A stretch of DNA of 61,288 nucleotides from Methanomicrobiales archaeon. Lineage in GTDB: Archaea > Halobacteriota > Methanomicrobia > Methanomicrobiales > JACTUA01. The stretch's first letter is position 1; each line of letters opens with the position of its first letter. A program made the position numbers and the translations under genes. Under the pieces are notes generated by a model that did not search any database, was not told the origin of the DNA, and saw only the letters and a program-made list of their open reading frames with translations. Shown piece by piece: positions 41,596 to 49,876 of the stretch. The stretch covers positions 1-61,288 of the forward strand of contig JARYLJ010000007.1 of NCBI GenBank assembly GCA_029907705.1. Direction: 5' to 3'.

Positions 41596-41608
41596 TTTCC
41601 ACTGGAGA
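41596..41608 (-). other. Mini-ORB-like site upstream of hel308
   Basis: TTTCCACTGGAGA (minus strand TCTCCAGTGGAAA) carries the core dyad of archaeal origin recognition boxes but no G-run follows. It lies in the 129-base gap between the KH-protein gene and hel308, about 3.5 kb from the likely origin. It could be a weak Orc1/Cdc6 site or chance. Confidence 0.4.
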
Positions 41609-41696
41609 TTAAGAAGATCCAAATTCCTGTTAAATCTTTTTTAAATCCATTAGAGAGTCATATGGGATGTTTTCCACAAGAAATTAAGGGGTTGTC

Positions 41697-43859
41697 ATGA
41701 GGGTCGCGGACCTTCCTCTCCCAGAGAGGCTCATCCGGCATTACCACGGGAGGGGTATAGTGGAACTCTACCCCCCGCAGACCGAGTGCATCGCGAGAGG
41801 GGTGCTGGAAGGCAAGAGCCTGCTGATTGCGATCCCCACCGCGAGCGGAAAGACGCTGATCGCGGAGATGGCGATGCATCAGCATGCAGCGAAGGGAGGA
41901 AAGAGCCTGTACATCGTCCCACTCAAGGCGCTCGCGAGCGAGAAGTTCGAAGAGTTTGGAGACAAGGGTCTCAGGGTTGGCCTATCCACAGGGGACTTCG
42001 ACCGGCGAGATGACCGTCTCGGCAGGAACGATATCATTGTCGCCACCTCCGAGAAGGTGGATTCGCTCATCAGGAACAGCACCCCCTGGCTCAGGGAGAT
42101 CACGCTACTCGTCGTGGACGAGATCCATTTGCTGGATGCACCGGGCAGAGGGCCCGCATTGGAGATGGTGATCGCGAAGATGAGACATCAGAAACCGGAT
42201 CTCCAGATCATCGCCCTCTCCGCCACCATCGGTAATCCTGAAGAACTGGGTGGATGGCTCCGGGCGGAGACGGTCGTATCCGAATGGAGGCCGGTGGAGC
42301 TGTATCAGGGAGTCTATTTCAGGGGAAGGATCCAGTTTCACGGACGGGACCGAGCGGTCGAAACGAAATCGCGTTTCGAGGATGTCAACCTCGTGCTGGA
42401 CACGATTAAAGAGGGTGGACAGTGCCTCGTCTTTGTCTCATCGCGCAGGAATGCAGAGTCGCTGGCGGGGAAGGTCGCCTCTGCCCTCGGAGAGGGGAGT
42501 CCGACTCTGCAGGAATGGGCCTCTCGCCTTCAAAAGATGGCGGAGACAGAGGGTGAGAGGAGGCTCGCCGATTGCGTCTTAAACGGAGCCGCATTTCATC
42601 ATGCAGGCCTGAGGCGGGAGGCGAGAGCGATCGTCGAGGCTTGCTTCAGAAGAGGCGAGATCAAATGCATCGTCTCCACCCCCACGCTCGCCGCAGGACT
42701 GAACCTGCCTGCGCGGAGAGTCGTGATCAGGGATCATCACCGGTATCAGAGCGGCGAGGGTATGGTGCCCATACCTGTGATGGAATACCACCAGATGGCA
42801 GGCCGGGCCGGAAGGCCCCACCTTGATCCCTATGGCGAGGCGATCCTCATTGCCAGGTCGCGAGAGGATATTCCTGAACTCTTCAGATGGTTCATTGAAT
42901 CCCCACCAGAGAGGATCAGGTCCAGATGCGCCACGGTCTGGTCGCTATGCTCGCATATACTCTCGATCATCGCCACGCGGTTCGTGAACGACAGGATGGG
43001 CCTGCAGGCCTTTCTGCAGAAGACCTTCTATCACCACCAGAAGGGAGATCCTGAACTCCTGAACGCAATACTGAGAGATTCCCTCGAGTACCTACTCGAG
43101 CATGAGATGATCCTCACACTCGGCGGGCGATATGTCGCGACGGAGTTCGGCACCCTCGTCTCGCGCATATATCTGGATCCGAGGAGCGCGGAACTGATGG
43201 TGGGGATTCTCTCCCGTGCCGAGGCTTTCTCGACCCTTGGATTCCTGCAAATGATCTGTTCCACCCCTGATATGCCCACCCTCTCACTCAGAAGGGGAGA
43301 CGAGGTACTCTGCGAGCGTGCAGTGATGAGCATGGGAGATGAACTATGGGTGGAGATGCCGCTCTATGGGGGCGGTGGCAATCCGGAGAGTTACTTCCGA
43401 AGCCTGAAGACTGCGATGCTACTGTATGATTGGGTGGAGGAAGCAGGGGAGGCGATCATATGCGAGCGTTACAGCGTGGGACCCGGTGATATTCATACGA
43501 TGGTGGAGAGCGTTGCATGGCTCATCCATGCAGCAGGCAGGCTCGCACACATGTTCGCGAAGCACATGTTTCCAGAGATAGAGGCGATGGAGCTCAGGAT
43601 CAGATACGGCGTGAAAAGGGAGCTCCTGCCGCTCGTCAGACTGAAGGGGATCGGCAGGGTGCGCGCGAGGCGGTTATTCAACAATGGCATTGCCGATATA
43701 TCGGCCCTGAGGGCCGCCGGCATCGCGGGCGTAACACCTATACTCGGGGCCGGTCTTGCACGCCAGGTGTTCTCGCAGCTGGATGGTCAGGAGGTCGATG
43801 AGGAGTCAGGAGGGTTGCAGACCACATGGGAGGATTATCCGGAGATGCGAAATGGATGA
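41697..43859 (+). CDS. hel308: Hel308 DNA helicase
   Basis: Hel308 is a 3'-5' superfamily 2 helicase for stalled replication forks. The 720-residue protein shows the Q-type/Walker A region LIAIPTASGKTLIAEMAM, VVDEIHLLDAPGRG (DEIH box), ALSATIGNPEELGGWL, FHHAGLRREARAIVEA and the arginine-finger QMAGRAGRPHLDPYG. The C-terminus contains the ratchet and helix-hairpin-helix part (LVRLKGIGRVRARRLFNNGI). The final eight bases overlap the Cgi121 gene, a pairing seen in several euryarchaea. The T-rich TTTTTTAAATCC stretch near 41636-41647 may hold its promoter. Confidence 0.95.
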   Translation: MRVADLPLPERLIRHYHGRGIVELYPPQTECIARGVLEGKSLLIAIPTASGKTLIAEMAMHQHAAKGGKSLYIVPLKALASEKFEEFGDKGLRVGLSTGDFDRRDDRLGRNDIIVATSEKVDSLIRNSTPWLREITLLVVDEIHLLDAPGRGPALEMVIAKMRHQKPDLQIIALSATIGNPEELGGWLRAETVVSEWRPVELYQGVYFRGRIQFHGRDRAVETKSRFEDVNLVLDTIKEGGQCLVFVSSRRNAESLAGKVASALGEGSPTLQEWASRLQKMAETEGERRLADCVLNGAAFHHAGLRREARAIVEACFRRGEIKCIVSTPTLAAGLNLPARRVVIRDHHRYQSGEGMVPIPVMEYHQMAGRAGRPHLDPYGEAILIARSREDIPELFRWFIESPPERIRSRCATVWSLCSHILSIIATRFVNDRMGLQAFLQKTFYHHQKGDPELLNAILRDSLEYLLEHEMILTLGGRYVATEFGTLVSRIYLDPRSAELMVGILSRAEAFSTLGFLQMICSTPDMPTLSLRRGDEVLCERAVMSMGDELWVEMPLYGGGGNPESYFRSLKTAMLLYDWVEEAGEAIICERYSVGPGDIHTMVESVAWLIHAAGRLAHMFAKHMFPEIEAMELRIRYGVKRELLPLVRLKGIGRVRARRLFNNGIADISALRAAGIAGVTPILGAGLARQVFSQLDGQEVDEESGGLQTTWEDYPEMRNG

Positions 43860-44361
43860 GAGATTTGAAGTATGTGGTGGAACCGCGGAGATCGGGGACG
43901 TCGATGCGTTTATTCGTACGATGAGGGGGATCGCTGCCGCCAATGGGACGAGGATCGTCTGCCTGAATGCCGATATGGTGGCAGGTGTGGCACATGTGGA
44001 ATCGGCCGTCCGACACGCAATCCGCGCCCAGGAAAGCGGTGTTATGATCTCCAGTGCACTCGAGATGGAGGTGCTCCTATATGCGGCGGCCACCCGACAG
44101 TGTTCGGTCGCCATAGAATTCGGTGTGCACAGTGGGAAAAACCGGATGTATATCTGTTTCATCCCGCCATCGAAGAATGCGATCTCCATGATGAATGCGT
44201 ATGTACAGTTCAACGAGGGTTGGGAAGAGATGGACGATGAGGGGGGGGAGAGGCTGGCGAGGCTCTTCTCCATCACACCTGCAGAATTGGAGGTGGTCGG
44301 TGCTGAAAGGTTCACTGAACTGGTCTTAGAACGAGTTGCGCTCCTGGATATCAATAAATGA
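43852..44361 (+). CDS. cgi121: KEOPS complex subunit Cgi121
   Basis: Cgi121 is the KEOPS subunit that binds the tRNA 3' end and activates t6A synthesis by Kae1/Bud32. The 169-residue protein contains RIVCLNADMVAGVAHVESAV, SSALEMEVLLYAAATRQCSV, the AIEFGVHSGKNRMYICFIPP core and SITPAELEVVGAERFTELVL, as in the family. The frame is open from 43756, but ATG 43852 overlaps the hel308 stop (ATGGATGA) and gives the usual start. No other KEOPS gene is present in the window. Confidence 0.9.
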   Translation: MDERFEVCGGTAEIGDVDAFIRTMRGIAAANGTRIVCLNADMVAGVAHVESAVRHAIRAQESGVMISSALEMEVLLYAAATRQCSVAIEFGVHSGKNRMYICFIPPSKNAISMMNAYVQFNEGWEEMDDEGGERLARLFSITPAELEVVGAERFTELVLERVALLDINK

Positions 44362-44380
44362 GTTCCTGTGGGTTGTCGGT

Positions 44381-44878
44381 TCAGACCTGCCTGCGCACAT
44401 GCGCGAGAATGTGCCCTGCCTCCGGAGCGATCAGCCTTTCAGTCGCGAGTTTCGCCGCACCGGGCGAACCTGGAATGCAGAAGATCACTCTGCCGGCGAG
44501 GGTGCCGGCGATCGCCCGCGAGAGCATGGCGGCAGTACCTATCTCCTGATAGCTCATCCACCTGAAGAGCTCTCCGAAGCCATCGATGGTCTTCTCCAGC
44601 AGCGGTGAGATTGCCTCGGTTGTGCAATCGTCTTTGGTCAGACCCGTGCCCCCGCAGAAGATGAGGAGGTCTGCATCCTCCATTGCGCTCTTCAGGGTGG
44701 TGCAGATCTCCTCGATATCGTCTCGGATTACCCTGGTAAAAGAGATGCTGATCCCTTTTTGCGTGAGTATCTCTCTGATGGCCCTGCCGCTCTCGTCTGT
44801 CTTTGGGGTTCTGGAGGATGAAACGGTGATCACCGCCGCGTTTATCTTCATTTCACTATTCTGTACGTGTGGCATCTC
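44381..44878 (-). CDS. moaB: MoaB/MogA-type molybdopterin adenylyltransferase
   Basis: MoaB/MogA-type proteins activate molybdopterin by adenylylation before metal insertion. The 165-residue product has NAAVITVSSSRTPKTDESG, DADLLIFCGGTGLTKDDCTT, FGELFRWMSYQEIGTAAML and VIFCIPGSPGAAKLATERLI, all family signatures including GGTG and PGSPGA. ATG 44878 (PHVQNSEMKIN) or 44851 are the likely starts; the frame is open to 44995 without homologous residues. Its 5' end faces the origin region. In a methanogen-like archaeon it would serve Mo/W enzymes such as formylmethanofuran dehydrogenase. Confidence 0.9.
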   Translation of the reverse strand, partial: EMPHVQNSEMKINAAVITVSSSRTPKTDESGRAIREILTQKGISISFTRVIRDDIEEICTTLKSAMEDADLLIFCGGTGLTKDDCTTEAISPLLEKTIDGFGELFRWMSYQEIGTAAMLSRAIAGTLAGRVIFCIPGSPGAAKLATERLIAPEAGHILAHVRRQV

Positions 44879-45002
44879 TGGTACAGGTGTCTTCGTGGAG
44901 GAAAAAGTTATTTCCAAACCACAATCCTGTGGCTGCCTCGATTTCTCTGACGGGTGATGCAAAAACCCCGAATGATAGATCCTATCGTATTCCATGACAC
45001 CT

Positions 45003-45024
45003 ACCCTTTGATTTCCAGTGGAAC
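45003..45024 (-). other. Origin recognition box (left, inverted)
   Basis: On the + strand ACCCTTTGATTTCCAGTGGAAC. Read on the minus strand it is a TTCCACTGGAA dyad followed by a CAAAGGGT G-run, the layout of archaeal ORB elements bound by Orc1/Cdc6. Its G-run points away from the AT-rich stretch, opposite to the box at 45175. The G-run has three Gs rather than four, so it is a slightly degenerate copy. Confidence 0.7.
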
Positions 45025-45174
45025 TCTCAATCGGTGATCAAAGGCTTGCCTGTTTGTTTACGATTGTAATTAATAAATAAAAATTAAATAAAAATATTTA
45101 TATATTATTTATATTATATTAGCCATTGAATAAAAATATGTTAATTTCAATCTATCCAAAGATAGATTCACCAC

Positions 45175-45197
45175 CTTCCAGTGGAAACAAAGGGGTC
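45175..45197 (+). other. Origin recognition box (right, full consensus)
   Basis: The site is CTTCCAGTGGAAACAAAGGG followed by GTC. It matches the euryarchaeal ORB consensus at essentially every position: the imperfect dyad, the ACAAA spacer and the GGGG run. It is the best ORB in the window. The next bases extend it into GGGG-TCT-CCCC (45192-45202), an additional short inverted repeat. Confidence 0.85.
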
Positions 45198-45202
45198 TCC
45201 CC

Positions 45203-45411
45203 ATTTTAAACATAAACAGCATTACCATGGTATTCACCTCTCTCCCCTCAAAAACCCTTTATTATGCCCAATCCCCTGGATCTTCAATTATAACCCCCAA
45301 TCAATGCTGTCTATTTGGAGAGTCGCCATCTTATAAATCAACATAAAGCGATGGCATTATCTACTGAAGGTACGATATCAAGAATCCCCATGGACTGTTG
45401 CAGGTGATTGG
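45203..45411. promoter_or_regulatory. Upstream region and promoter of orc1/cdc6
   Basis: CTTATAAATC at 45330-45339 is a good TATA element. Initiation near 45357-45365 would leave a leader of about 50 bases before ATG 45412, with GGTGATT as ribosome binding site. Closeness to the ORBs suggests that Orc1 may affect its own transcription. I saw no other gene here. Confidence 0.6.
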
Positions 45412-46710
45412 ATGCCGGAAGAAGGAAGTTCAGCGCTCGGTCTTTTTCAACGATACATCGCCAATAAAAATATATTCAAGAACCGGGAGGTGCTCCGCCA
45501 TACATACCGCCCTTCGATCCTCCCACACCGTCTCCCTCAGATAAATTCAATTGCGAGCATCCTCGCACCTGCACTGAAAAGAGAGACCCCCTCCAACATC
45601 CTGATATATGGAAAGACTGGCACGGGAAAGACCGCTTCTGTGAGGTACGTAGGATCAGAGCTGGAGAAGGCAGGAAGGGAGATTGGCCACGCATGTCGGG
45701 TGATCCATCTGAATTGTGAGGTGATCGACACACAGTATCGCGTCCTTGCGCAGATCGCGAACTGTCTGGAGGAGGAGGAGGCCGGAAGCGAAAAGATGAA
45801 ATCAGGCATCCCATTCACCGGATGGCCCACGGATCAGGTGTACTCAGAGCTGAAGAACCAGCTGGAGGCCTCGGGAGGGGTACTGGTGATCGTTCTTGAC
45901 GAGATCGATAAGCTGGTGAAGAAGAGCGGAGACGAAACACTGTATAATCTGACGAGGATCAACTCGGAGCTGAACAGTTCGAGGGTGAGCATTATTGGCA
46001 TCTCCAACGATCTCAGGTTTACCGACTTCCTCGATCCAAGGGTGCTCTCGTCCCTATCCGAGGAGGAGATCGTTTTCCCGCCATACGATGCGAATCAGCT
46101 CTGCGACATCCTCAGGCAGAGGGCGGAGGACGCCTTCATGGAGAACGCGCTGGAGGAGGGAGTAATTCCATTATGTGCAGCGCTCGCCGCGCAGGAACAC
46201 GGAGACGCCAGGCGTGCACTCGATCTCCTGCGTGTTGCCGGAGAACTGGCTGACCGGGAGAATACGGAGAAGGTGACCGAGCGGCATGTGAAGATGGCAC
46301 AGGATAAGATCGAAACGGACAGTCTGATCGAATGCGTCTCCACCCTCCCCACGCAGAGCAAGGCCGTCCTCTACGCGATGCTGCTGATGAAGAATGCGGG
46401 CAGACAGGTCTTCACCAGTGGTGAGGTCGTCCAGGTCTACCGTGATCTGGCGCAGACGCTCGATCTGGATATCCTGACCCCACGCCGGATCACGGATCTC
46501 ATCTCCGAGTTGAACATGCTGGGCGTCGTCAGCACACGAGTGGTGAGCAGGGGGCGGTACGGAAGGACGAAAGAGATATCAATGGAAGGCAGCATGGCAC
46601 AGATCTCAGAGGTCCTGTCGAAGGACCGGCGTTTCAAAGAGCAAAGTATGATGCTGCCGAGTATCAATCAGATGAAGAGTGTAAGCCAGATGAAGGGATT
46701 CTTCAGGTGA
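45412..46710 (+). CDS. orc1: Origin-binding initiator Orc1/Cdc6
   Basis: The archaeal initiator binds ORBs and loads MCM. The 432-residue AAA+ protein has an IYGKTGTGKTASVRYVGSE Walker A, VIVLDEIDKLVKKSGDETLY Walker B with sensor GISNDLRF (sensor 1), GDARRALDLLRVAGELA (sensor 2) and a C-terminal winged helix of the Cdc6_C type (ELNMLGVVSTRVVSRGRYGR). The N-terminus carries FKNREVLRHTYRPSILPHR. It lies directly beside the ORB pair and is followed within five bases by an Lrp regulator and aminotransferase, probably cotranscribed. Confidence 0.96.
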   Translation: MPEEGSSALGLFQRYIANKNIFKNREVLRHTYRPSILPHRLPQINSIASILAPALKRETPSNILIYGKTGTGKTASVRYVGSELEKAGREIGHACRVIHLNCEVIDTQYRVLAQIANCLEEEEAGSEKMKSGIPFTGWPTDQVYSELKNQLEASGGVLVIVLDEIDKLVKKSGDETLYNLTRINSELNSSRVSIIGISNDLRFTDFLDPRVLSSLSEEEIVFPPYDANQLCDILRQRAEDAFMENALEEGVIPLCAALAAQEHGDARRALDLLRVAGELADRENTEKVTERHVKMAQDKIETDSLIECVSTLPTQSKAVLYAMLLMKNAGRQVFTSGEVVQVYRDLAQTLDLDILTPRRITDLISELNMLGVVSTRVVSRGRYGRTKEISMEGSMAQISEVLSKDRRFKEQSMMLPSINQMKSVSQMKGFFR

Positions 46711-46714
46711 ATTT

Positions 46715-47206
46715 ATGGACGAGACAGACAGAAGCATCCTGGAGCTCCTGGTGGAGAATGCCAGGATTACAGATACCGACATGGCCACCATGCTGGGTAT
46801 ACCAGAGGGTGAGATAAGGTCACGAATCGACAGGCTGCAGAAGGAGAAGGTGATTCGGAAGTTCACTGCCGTCGTGGACTGGGAGAGGGTTGGAGATGGC
46901 GGGGTATCCGCGATCATCGATCTGAAGGTCGCTCCGGAACGGGATTTCGGATACGACAGGGTCGCCGAAAGAATCTCCAGATTCAGGCAGGTGAAATCGC
47001 TGCGTCTGGTCTCTGGCGTCTACGACCTGCAACTCCACGTCACAGGAAAAACGATGAAGGAAGTCGCACGTTTCGTCGCAGAGCAGATCGCCCCCATACA
47101 GAATATCCGGGAGACCGCCACCCATATCATCATGAAGACATACAAGGAGAACGGCATTCCATTCCACGAAAGGGAAATGGCGGAACGACTACCAATCACG
47201 ATGTAG
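46715..47206 (+). CDS. Lrp/AsnC-family transcriptional regulator
   Basis: A 163-residue Lrp-type regulator. The N-terminal helix-turn-helix is ILELLVENARITDTDMATML with IPEGEIRSRIDRLQKEKVIR, and the C-terminal RAM effector domain includes SAIIDLKVAPERDFGYDRVA and VYDLQLHVTGKTMKEVARFV. Such proteins sense amino acids. The next gene, an aminotransferase, begins eight bases later, and this regulator-aminotransferase pairing is common in archaea, so it probably controls or reports on the aminotransferase's substrate. Confidence 0.92.
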   Translation: MDETDRSILELLVENARITDTDMATMLGIPEGEIRSRIDRLQKEKVIRKFTAVVDWERVGDGGVSAIIDLKVAPERDFGYDRVAERISRFRQVKSLRLVSGVYDLQLHVTGKTMKEVARFVAEQIAPIQNIRETATHIIMKTYKENGIPFHEREMAERLPITM

Positions 47207-47214
47207 GTGGCCGA

Positions 47215-48369
47215 ATGCGGGGTTTTATCTCGGAGAGGGCGCAACGTATTCCACCCTCTGGGATCAGAAAGTTCTTCGATCTCCTCCTTACGATGGAGGA
47301 AGTGATCTCCCTTGGAGTCGGAGAACCCGATTTCAGCACCCCGTGGGGTGTTTCGGAGGCGGGCATATATGCAATAGAGCAGGGGCACACTTCCTACACC
47401 TCCAACAAAGGACTTCTAACGCTCCGCGAACTCGTATCGCGCAACCTGAAGAGACGTTACAAACTCCAGTACGACCCTCACGAGGAGATCATCATTACCA
47501 GCGGGGTGAGCGAGGCCGTTGATATCGCGCTCAGAGCGGTGGTGGATCCGATGGACGAGGTGCTGGTGGCCGAGCCCAGCTATGTGGCATACTCACCATG
47601 CGTCACACTCGCAGGCGGGGTACCGGTTCCGGTTCGGTGCATGCAGGCAGACGGATTCAGGTTGAAAGCAGATATGCTGATGGAGCAGATCACCCCGAGG
47701 ACGAAGGCACTCATGATCAACTTCCCCAACAATCCTTCAGGAGCCGTTATGAGGAGGCAGGACCTGAAGGAGATCGCAGATGTGATCATCGACCATGATC
47801 TCCTCGTCATCAGCGACGAGGTGTATTCGGAGCTCAACTACAGTGGTGACCACACATCGATTGCGTCGCTGGACGGTATGAAGGAGAGGACGATCACGCT
47901 GAACGGGTTCTCCAAGGCCTATTCGATGACCGGCTGGAGGGTCGGATACCTCTGTGCACCCGCGGAGATCTGTGGCGCCGCCCTCAAGATCCATCAGTAC
48001 GTCATGCTCTGTGCCCCCATCATGGGTCAGATCGCTGCTATCGAAGCACTGAAGAACGGGGAAGAGGACAAGAACCGGATGGTGAGGGAGTACCGGATGA
48101 GGCGGAATCTGTTCATTGCCGGTCTGAATCGGATCGGCCTCTCCTGCCATATGCCGGAGGGGGCATTCTATGCCTTTCCTTCGGTTGAATCGACCGGTCT
48201 GGACGATGTGCTGTTTGCAGAACGGCTGCTCGCAGAGAAGCATGTCGCGGTTGTGCCTGGCTCCGTCTTCGGTGAGGCGGGAAGAGATCATATCCGCTGC
48301 GCGTATGCAGTCTCCAGAGAGGATCTGAAGGAAGCGCTGGAGCGGATGGAAGCATTCATTTCCGCCTGA
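47215..48369 (+). CDS. Class I/II PLP-dependent aminotransferase
   Basis: A 384-residue aspartate-aminotransferase-fold enzyme. Landmarks: EVISLGVGEPDFSTPWGVSE, YTSNKGLLTLRELVSRNLKR, INFPNNPSGAVMRRQDL (PLP contact), VISDEVYSELNY (Asp and Tyr of the PLP pocket) and the PLP-lysine loop TLNGFSKAYSMTGWRVGYL. The substrate could be aspartate/tyrosine or aromatic amino acids; related archaeal enzymes are often generic or MfnC-like. It follows an Lrp regulator by eight bases. The gene ends 31 bases before an ORB-like site. Confidence 0.93.
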   Translation: MRGFISERAQRIPPSGIRKFFDLLLTMEEVISLGVGEPDFSTPWGVSEAGIYAIEQGHTSYTSNKGLLTLRELVSRNLKRRYKLQYDPHEEIIITSGVSEAVDIALRAVVDPMDEVLVAEPSYVAYSPCVTLAGGVPVPVRCMQADGFRLKADMLMEQITPRTKALMINFPNNPSGAVMRRQDLKEIADVIIDHDLLVISDEVYSELNYSGDHTSIASLDGMKERTITLNGFSKAYSMTGWRVGYLCAPAEICGAALKIHQYVMLCAPIMGQIAAIEALKNGEEDKNRMVREYRMRRNLFIAGLNRIGLSCHMPEGAFYAFPSVESTGLDDVLFAERLLAEKHVAVVPGSVFGEAGRDHIRCAYAVSREDLKEALERMEAFISA

Positions 48370-48683
48370 AAGCAGGTTCGGAGAAGTAACGGATCTTCGT
48401 ACCCCTTTATTTCCACTGGAAAAACGTCAGACATCTGTCATCCTTCGTGCGATCAGATCATAATTTTTATATCACATCGATCGAAATGACCGCTACACTC
48501 ACCAATCGAGCACATCTCTCGTGTTTTTTCTGAAGATCGTCAATCCCTTCAAGGGCGGCAGGCGAACGGATCGCGGCGAGCAACGGATTCGGAGCGCAAA
48601 AAATCCACAAAGGCCTGTTTAAAAGAATGAAAGGGATGATAAAAATTTATTGCCTCCATCGCCACACATACGTTGGTTAAGCA
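48370..48683. other. Intergenic stretch with an ORB and the purA promoter
   Basis: A 314-base gap without a gene. It contains the ORB-like site at 48401-48422 and, at 48639-48652, GATAAAAATTTATT, a likely TATA region of purA with initiation near 48670. No hairpin terminator is obvious after the aminotransferase. Confidence 0.55.
48401..48422 (-). other. ORB-like site downstream of the aminotransferase
   Basis: On the + strand ACCCCTTTATTTCCACTGGA and two more A. On the minus strand this is TTCCAGTGGAAATAAAGGGG and T, which contains the ORB dyad and a four-G run. It differs from the consensus only in the spacer (AATAAA instead of ACAAA-type). It lies 3.2 kb from the AT-rich origin core, on the far side of orc1, so it may be an accessory Orc1/Cdc6 site. 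Confidence 0.65.
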
Positions 48684-49694
48684 ATGTCATGTACGATTAT
48701 CGTTGGCGGATTCTTCGGAGACGAGGGAAAGGGTAAGATAGTGGCCCACATTGCGATGAAGGATCGACCCGTTATCATCTCGCGGGGGGGCGTCGGCCCG
48801 AATGCGGGGCATACGGTTACCGTCGACGCCCATGCATACGGCGTCAGGATGGTTCCTTCTGGCTTTGTGTACCCGGATGCGAGGCTCATGATCGGCAGTG
48901 GCGTACTCCTCGATCCACGGGTATTTCTGCGGGAGGTCGAGGCGCTGAAGGTGAAAGACCGAATTTTCGTCGATAAAAGGTGCGGTGTGATCGAGGCACA
49001 CCATATAGAAAGGGATCGGGGGAGCGACCACCTCTCCAAGAAGATAGGCACGACTGGTACCGGTTGCGGTCCGGCAAACGCGGACCGCGTGCTCCGGGTG
49101 GCAAAGCAGGCAAAAGATCTGCCTGAGCTGGCCGGGTATCTGGCCGATGTCCCCCTCGAGATCAACCACGCCCTCGATGCAGGCGATCGAGTGATACTCG
49201 AGGGTTCCCAGGGCTTCGGTATCTCGCTGTATTTCGGCACATACCCGTTTGTCACGAGCAAGGATACTTCCGCATCACAGGTCGCGGCTGACAATGGCGT
49301 GGGCCCCACCCGTGTGGACGAGGTGATTGTTGTCTTCAAGGCGTATCCAACGAGGGTGGGTGAGGGCCCCTTCTCCACCGAGATGGCACCCGATATGTCG
49401 AAGACGCTCGGGATCGAGGAGTTCGGAACGGTCACACACAGGCCCAGGCGAATCGGTACCTGGGACGGGGAGATGGCGCGTTACGCCGCGATGATAAATG
49501 GATGCACTCAGGCAGCGATCACGGGAATCGATCGAGTGGATACGGCCTGTCTGGGAAAGACGAAATACAGTGAACTGACTGAGAAGGCGAAGAGGTTCAT
49601 CGACGCAGCAGAGAAAGACATCGGAGCGCCGGTTACCCTGATCTCCACAGGCCCCGATATCGATCACATCATCGACCTTCGGAGTGAGATATGA
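48684..49694 (+). CDS. purA: Adenylosuccinate synthetase
   Basis: PurA converts IMP and aspartate to adenylosuccinate with GTP. The 336-residue protein is the shorter archaeal form. It opens IIVGGFFGDEGKGKIVAHI (GTP loop and catalytic Asp), has GGVGPNAGHTVTVDAHAYG, IGTTGTGCGPANADRV, ILEGSQGFGISLYFGTYPFV and GVGPTRVDEVIVVFKAYPTR. Key residues are in place. It overlaps the trm112 start by four bases and heads an overlapping chain of five or more genes. Confidence 0.95.
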   Translation: MSCTIIVGGFFGDEGKGKIVAHIAMKDRPVIISRGGVGPNAGHTVTVDAHAYGVRMVPSGFVYPDARLMIGSGVLLDPRVFLREVEALKVKDRIFVDKRCGVIEAHHIERDRGSDHLSKKIGTTGTGCGPANADRVLRVAKQAKDLPELAGYLADVPLEINHALDAGDRVILEGSQGFGISLYFGTYPFVTSKDTSASQVAADNGVGPTRVDEVIVVFKAYPTRVGEGPFSTEMAPDMSKTLGIEEFGTVTHRPRRIGTWDGEMARYAAMINGCTQAAITGIDRVDTACLGKTKYSELTEKAKRFIDAAEKDIGAPVTLISTGPDIDHIIDLRSEI

Positions 49695-49876
49695 GAAGAC
49701 AGCTTCTGGAGATACTCGCATGCCCGGTCTGCAAGGGAGGGCTCGAGCTAAAGGCAGAGGAGGAGGACGAGCATGAGGTGCTGGAGGGTGCGCTCTTCTG
49801 CGGGCGGTGCAGACATGAATATCGGATCACCGAAGGCATACCGGATCTCCTTCCGCCGTTGAGAAGGTGCCAATGA
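49691..49876 (+). CDS. Trm112-like methyltransferase activator
   Basis: A 61-residue zinc-ribbon protein: RRQLLEILACPVCKGGLELK, ALFCGRCRHEYRITEGIPDL. Two CxxC pairs (CPVC, CGRC) bind one zinc. Trm112 activates and stabilises several methyltransferases in archaea and eukaryotes, including HemK2/Mtq2, which modifies release factor. A HemK2-like gene is at 16374. This gene overlaps both neighbours, purA and the DUF7524 gene. YcaR-like bacterial proteins are also similar, but the archaeal context favours Trm112. Confidence 0.85.
   Translation: MRRQLLEILACPVCKGGLELKAEEEDEHEVLEGALFCGRCRHEYRITEGIPDLLPPLRRCQ

Larger units (their letters stand above)
45003..45202. other. oriC: Putative chromosomal replication origin (oriC)
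   Basis: Two ORB-type boxes in inverted orientation (45003-45024 and 45175-45197) flank about 100 bases of extreme AT content (45061-45160), a likely duplex-unwinding element. The orc1/cdc6 gene lies 210 bases to the right. Inverted ORBs around an AT-rich stretch beside orc1/cdc6 is the known architecture of archaeal origins, including Pyrococcus and Sulfolobus oriC1. Additional ORB-like sites occur at 48401 and 41596. Within the unwinding element, AATCTATC-CAAA-GATAGATT (45149-45168) is a perfect 8-base stem. This assignment is by pattern only; GC-skew or replication data were not available. Confidence 0.82.
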
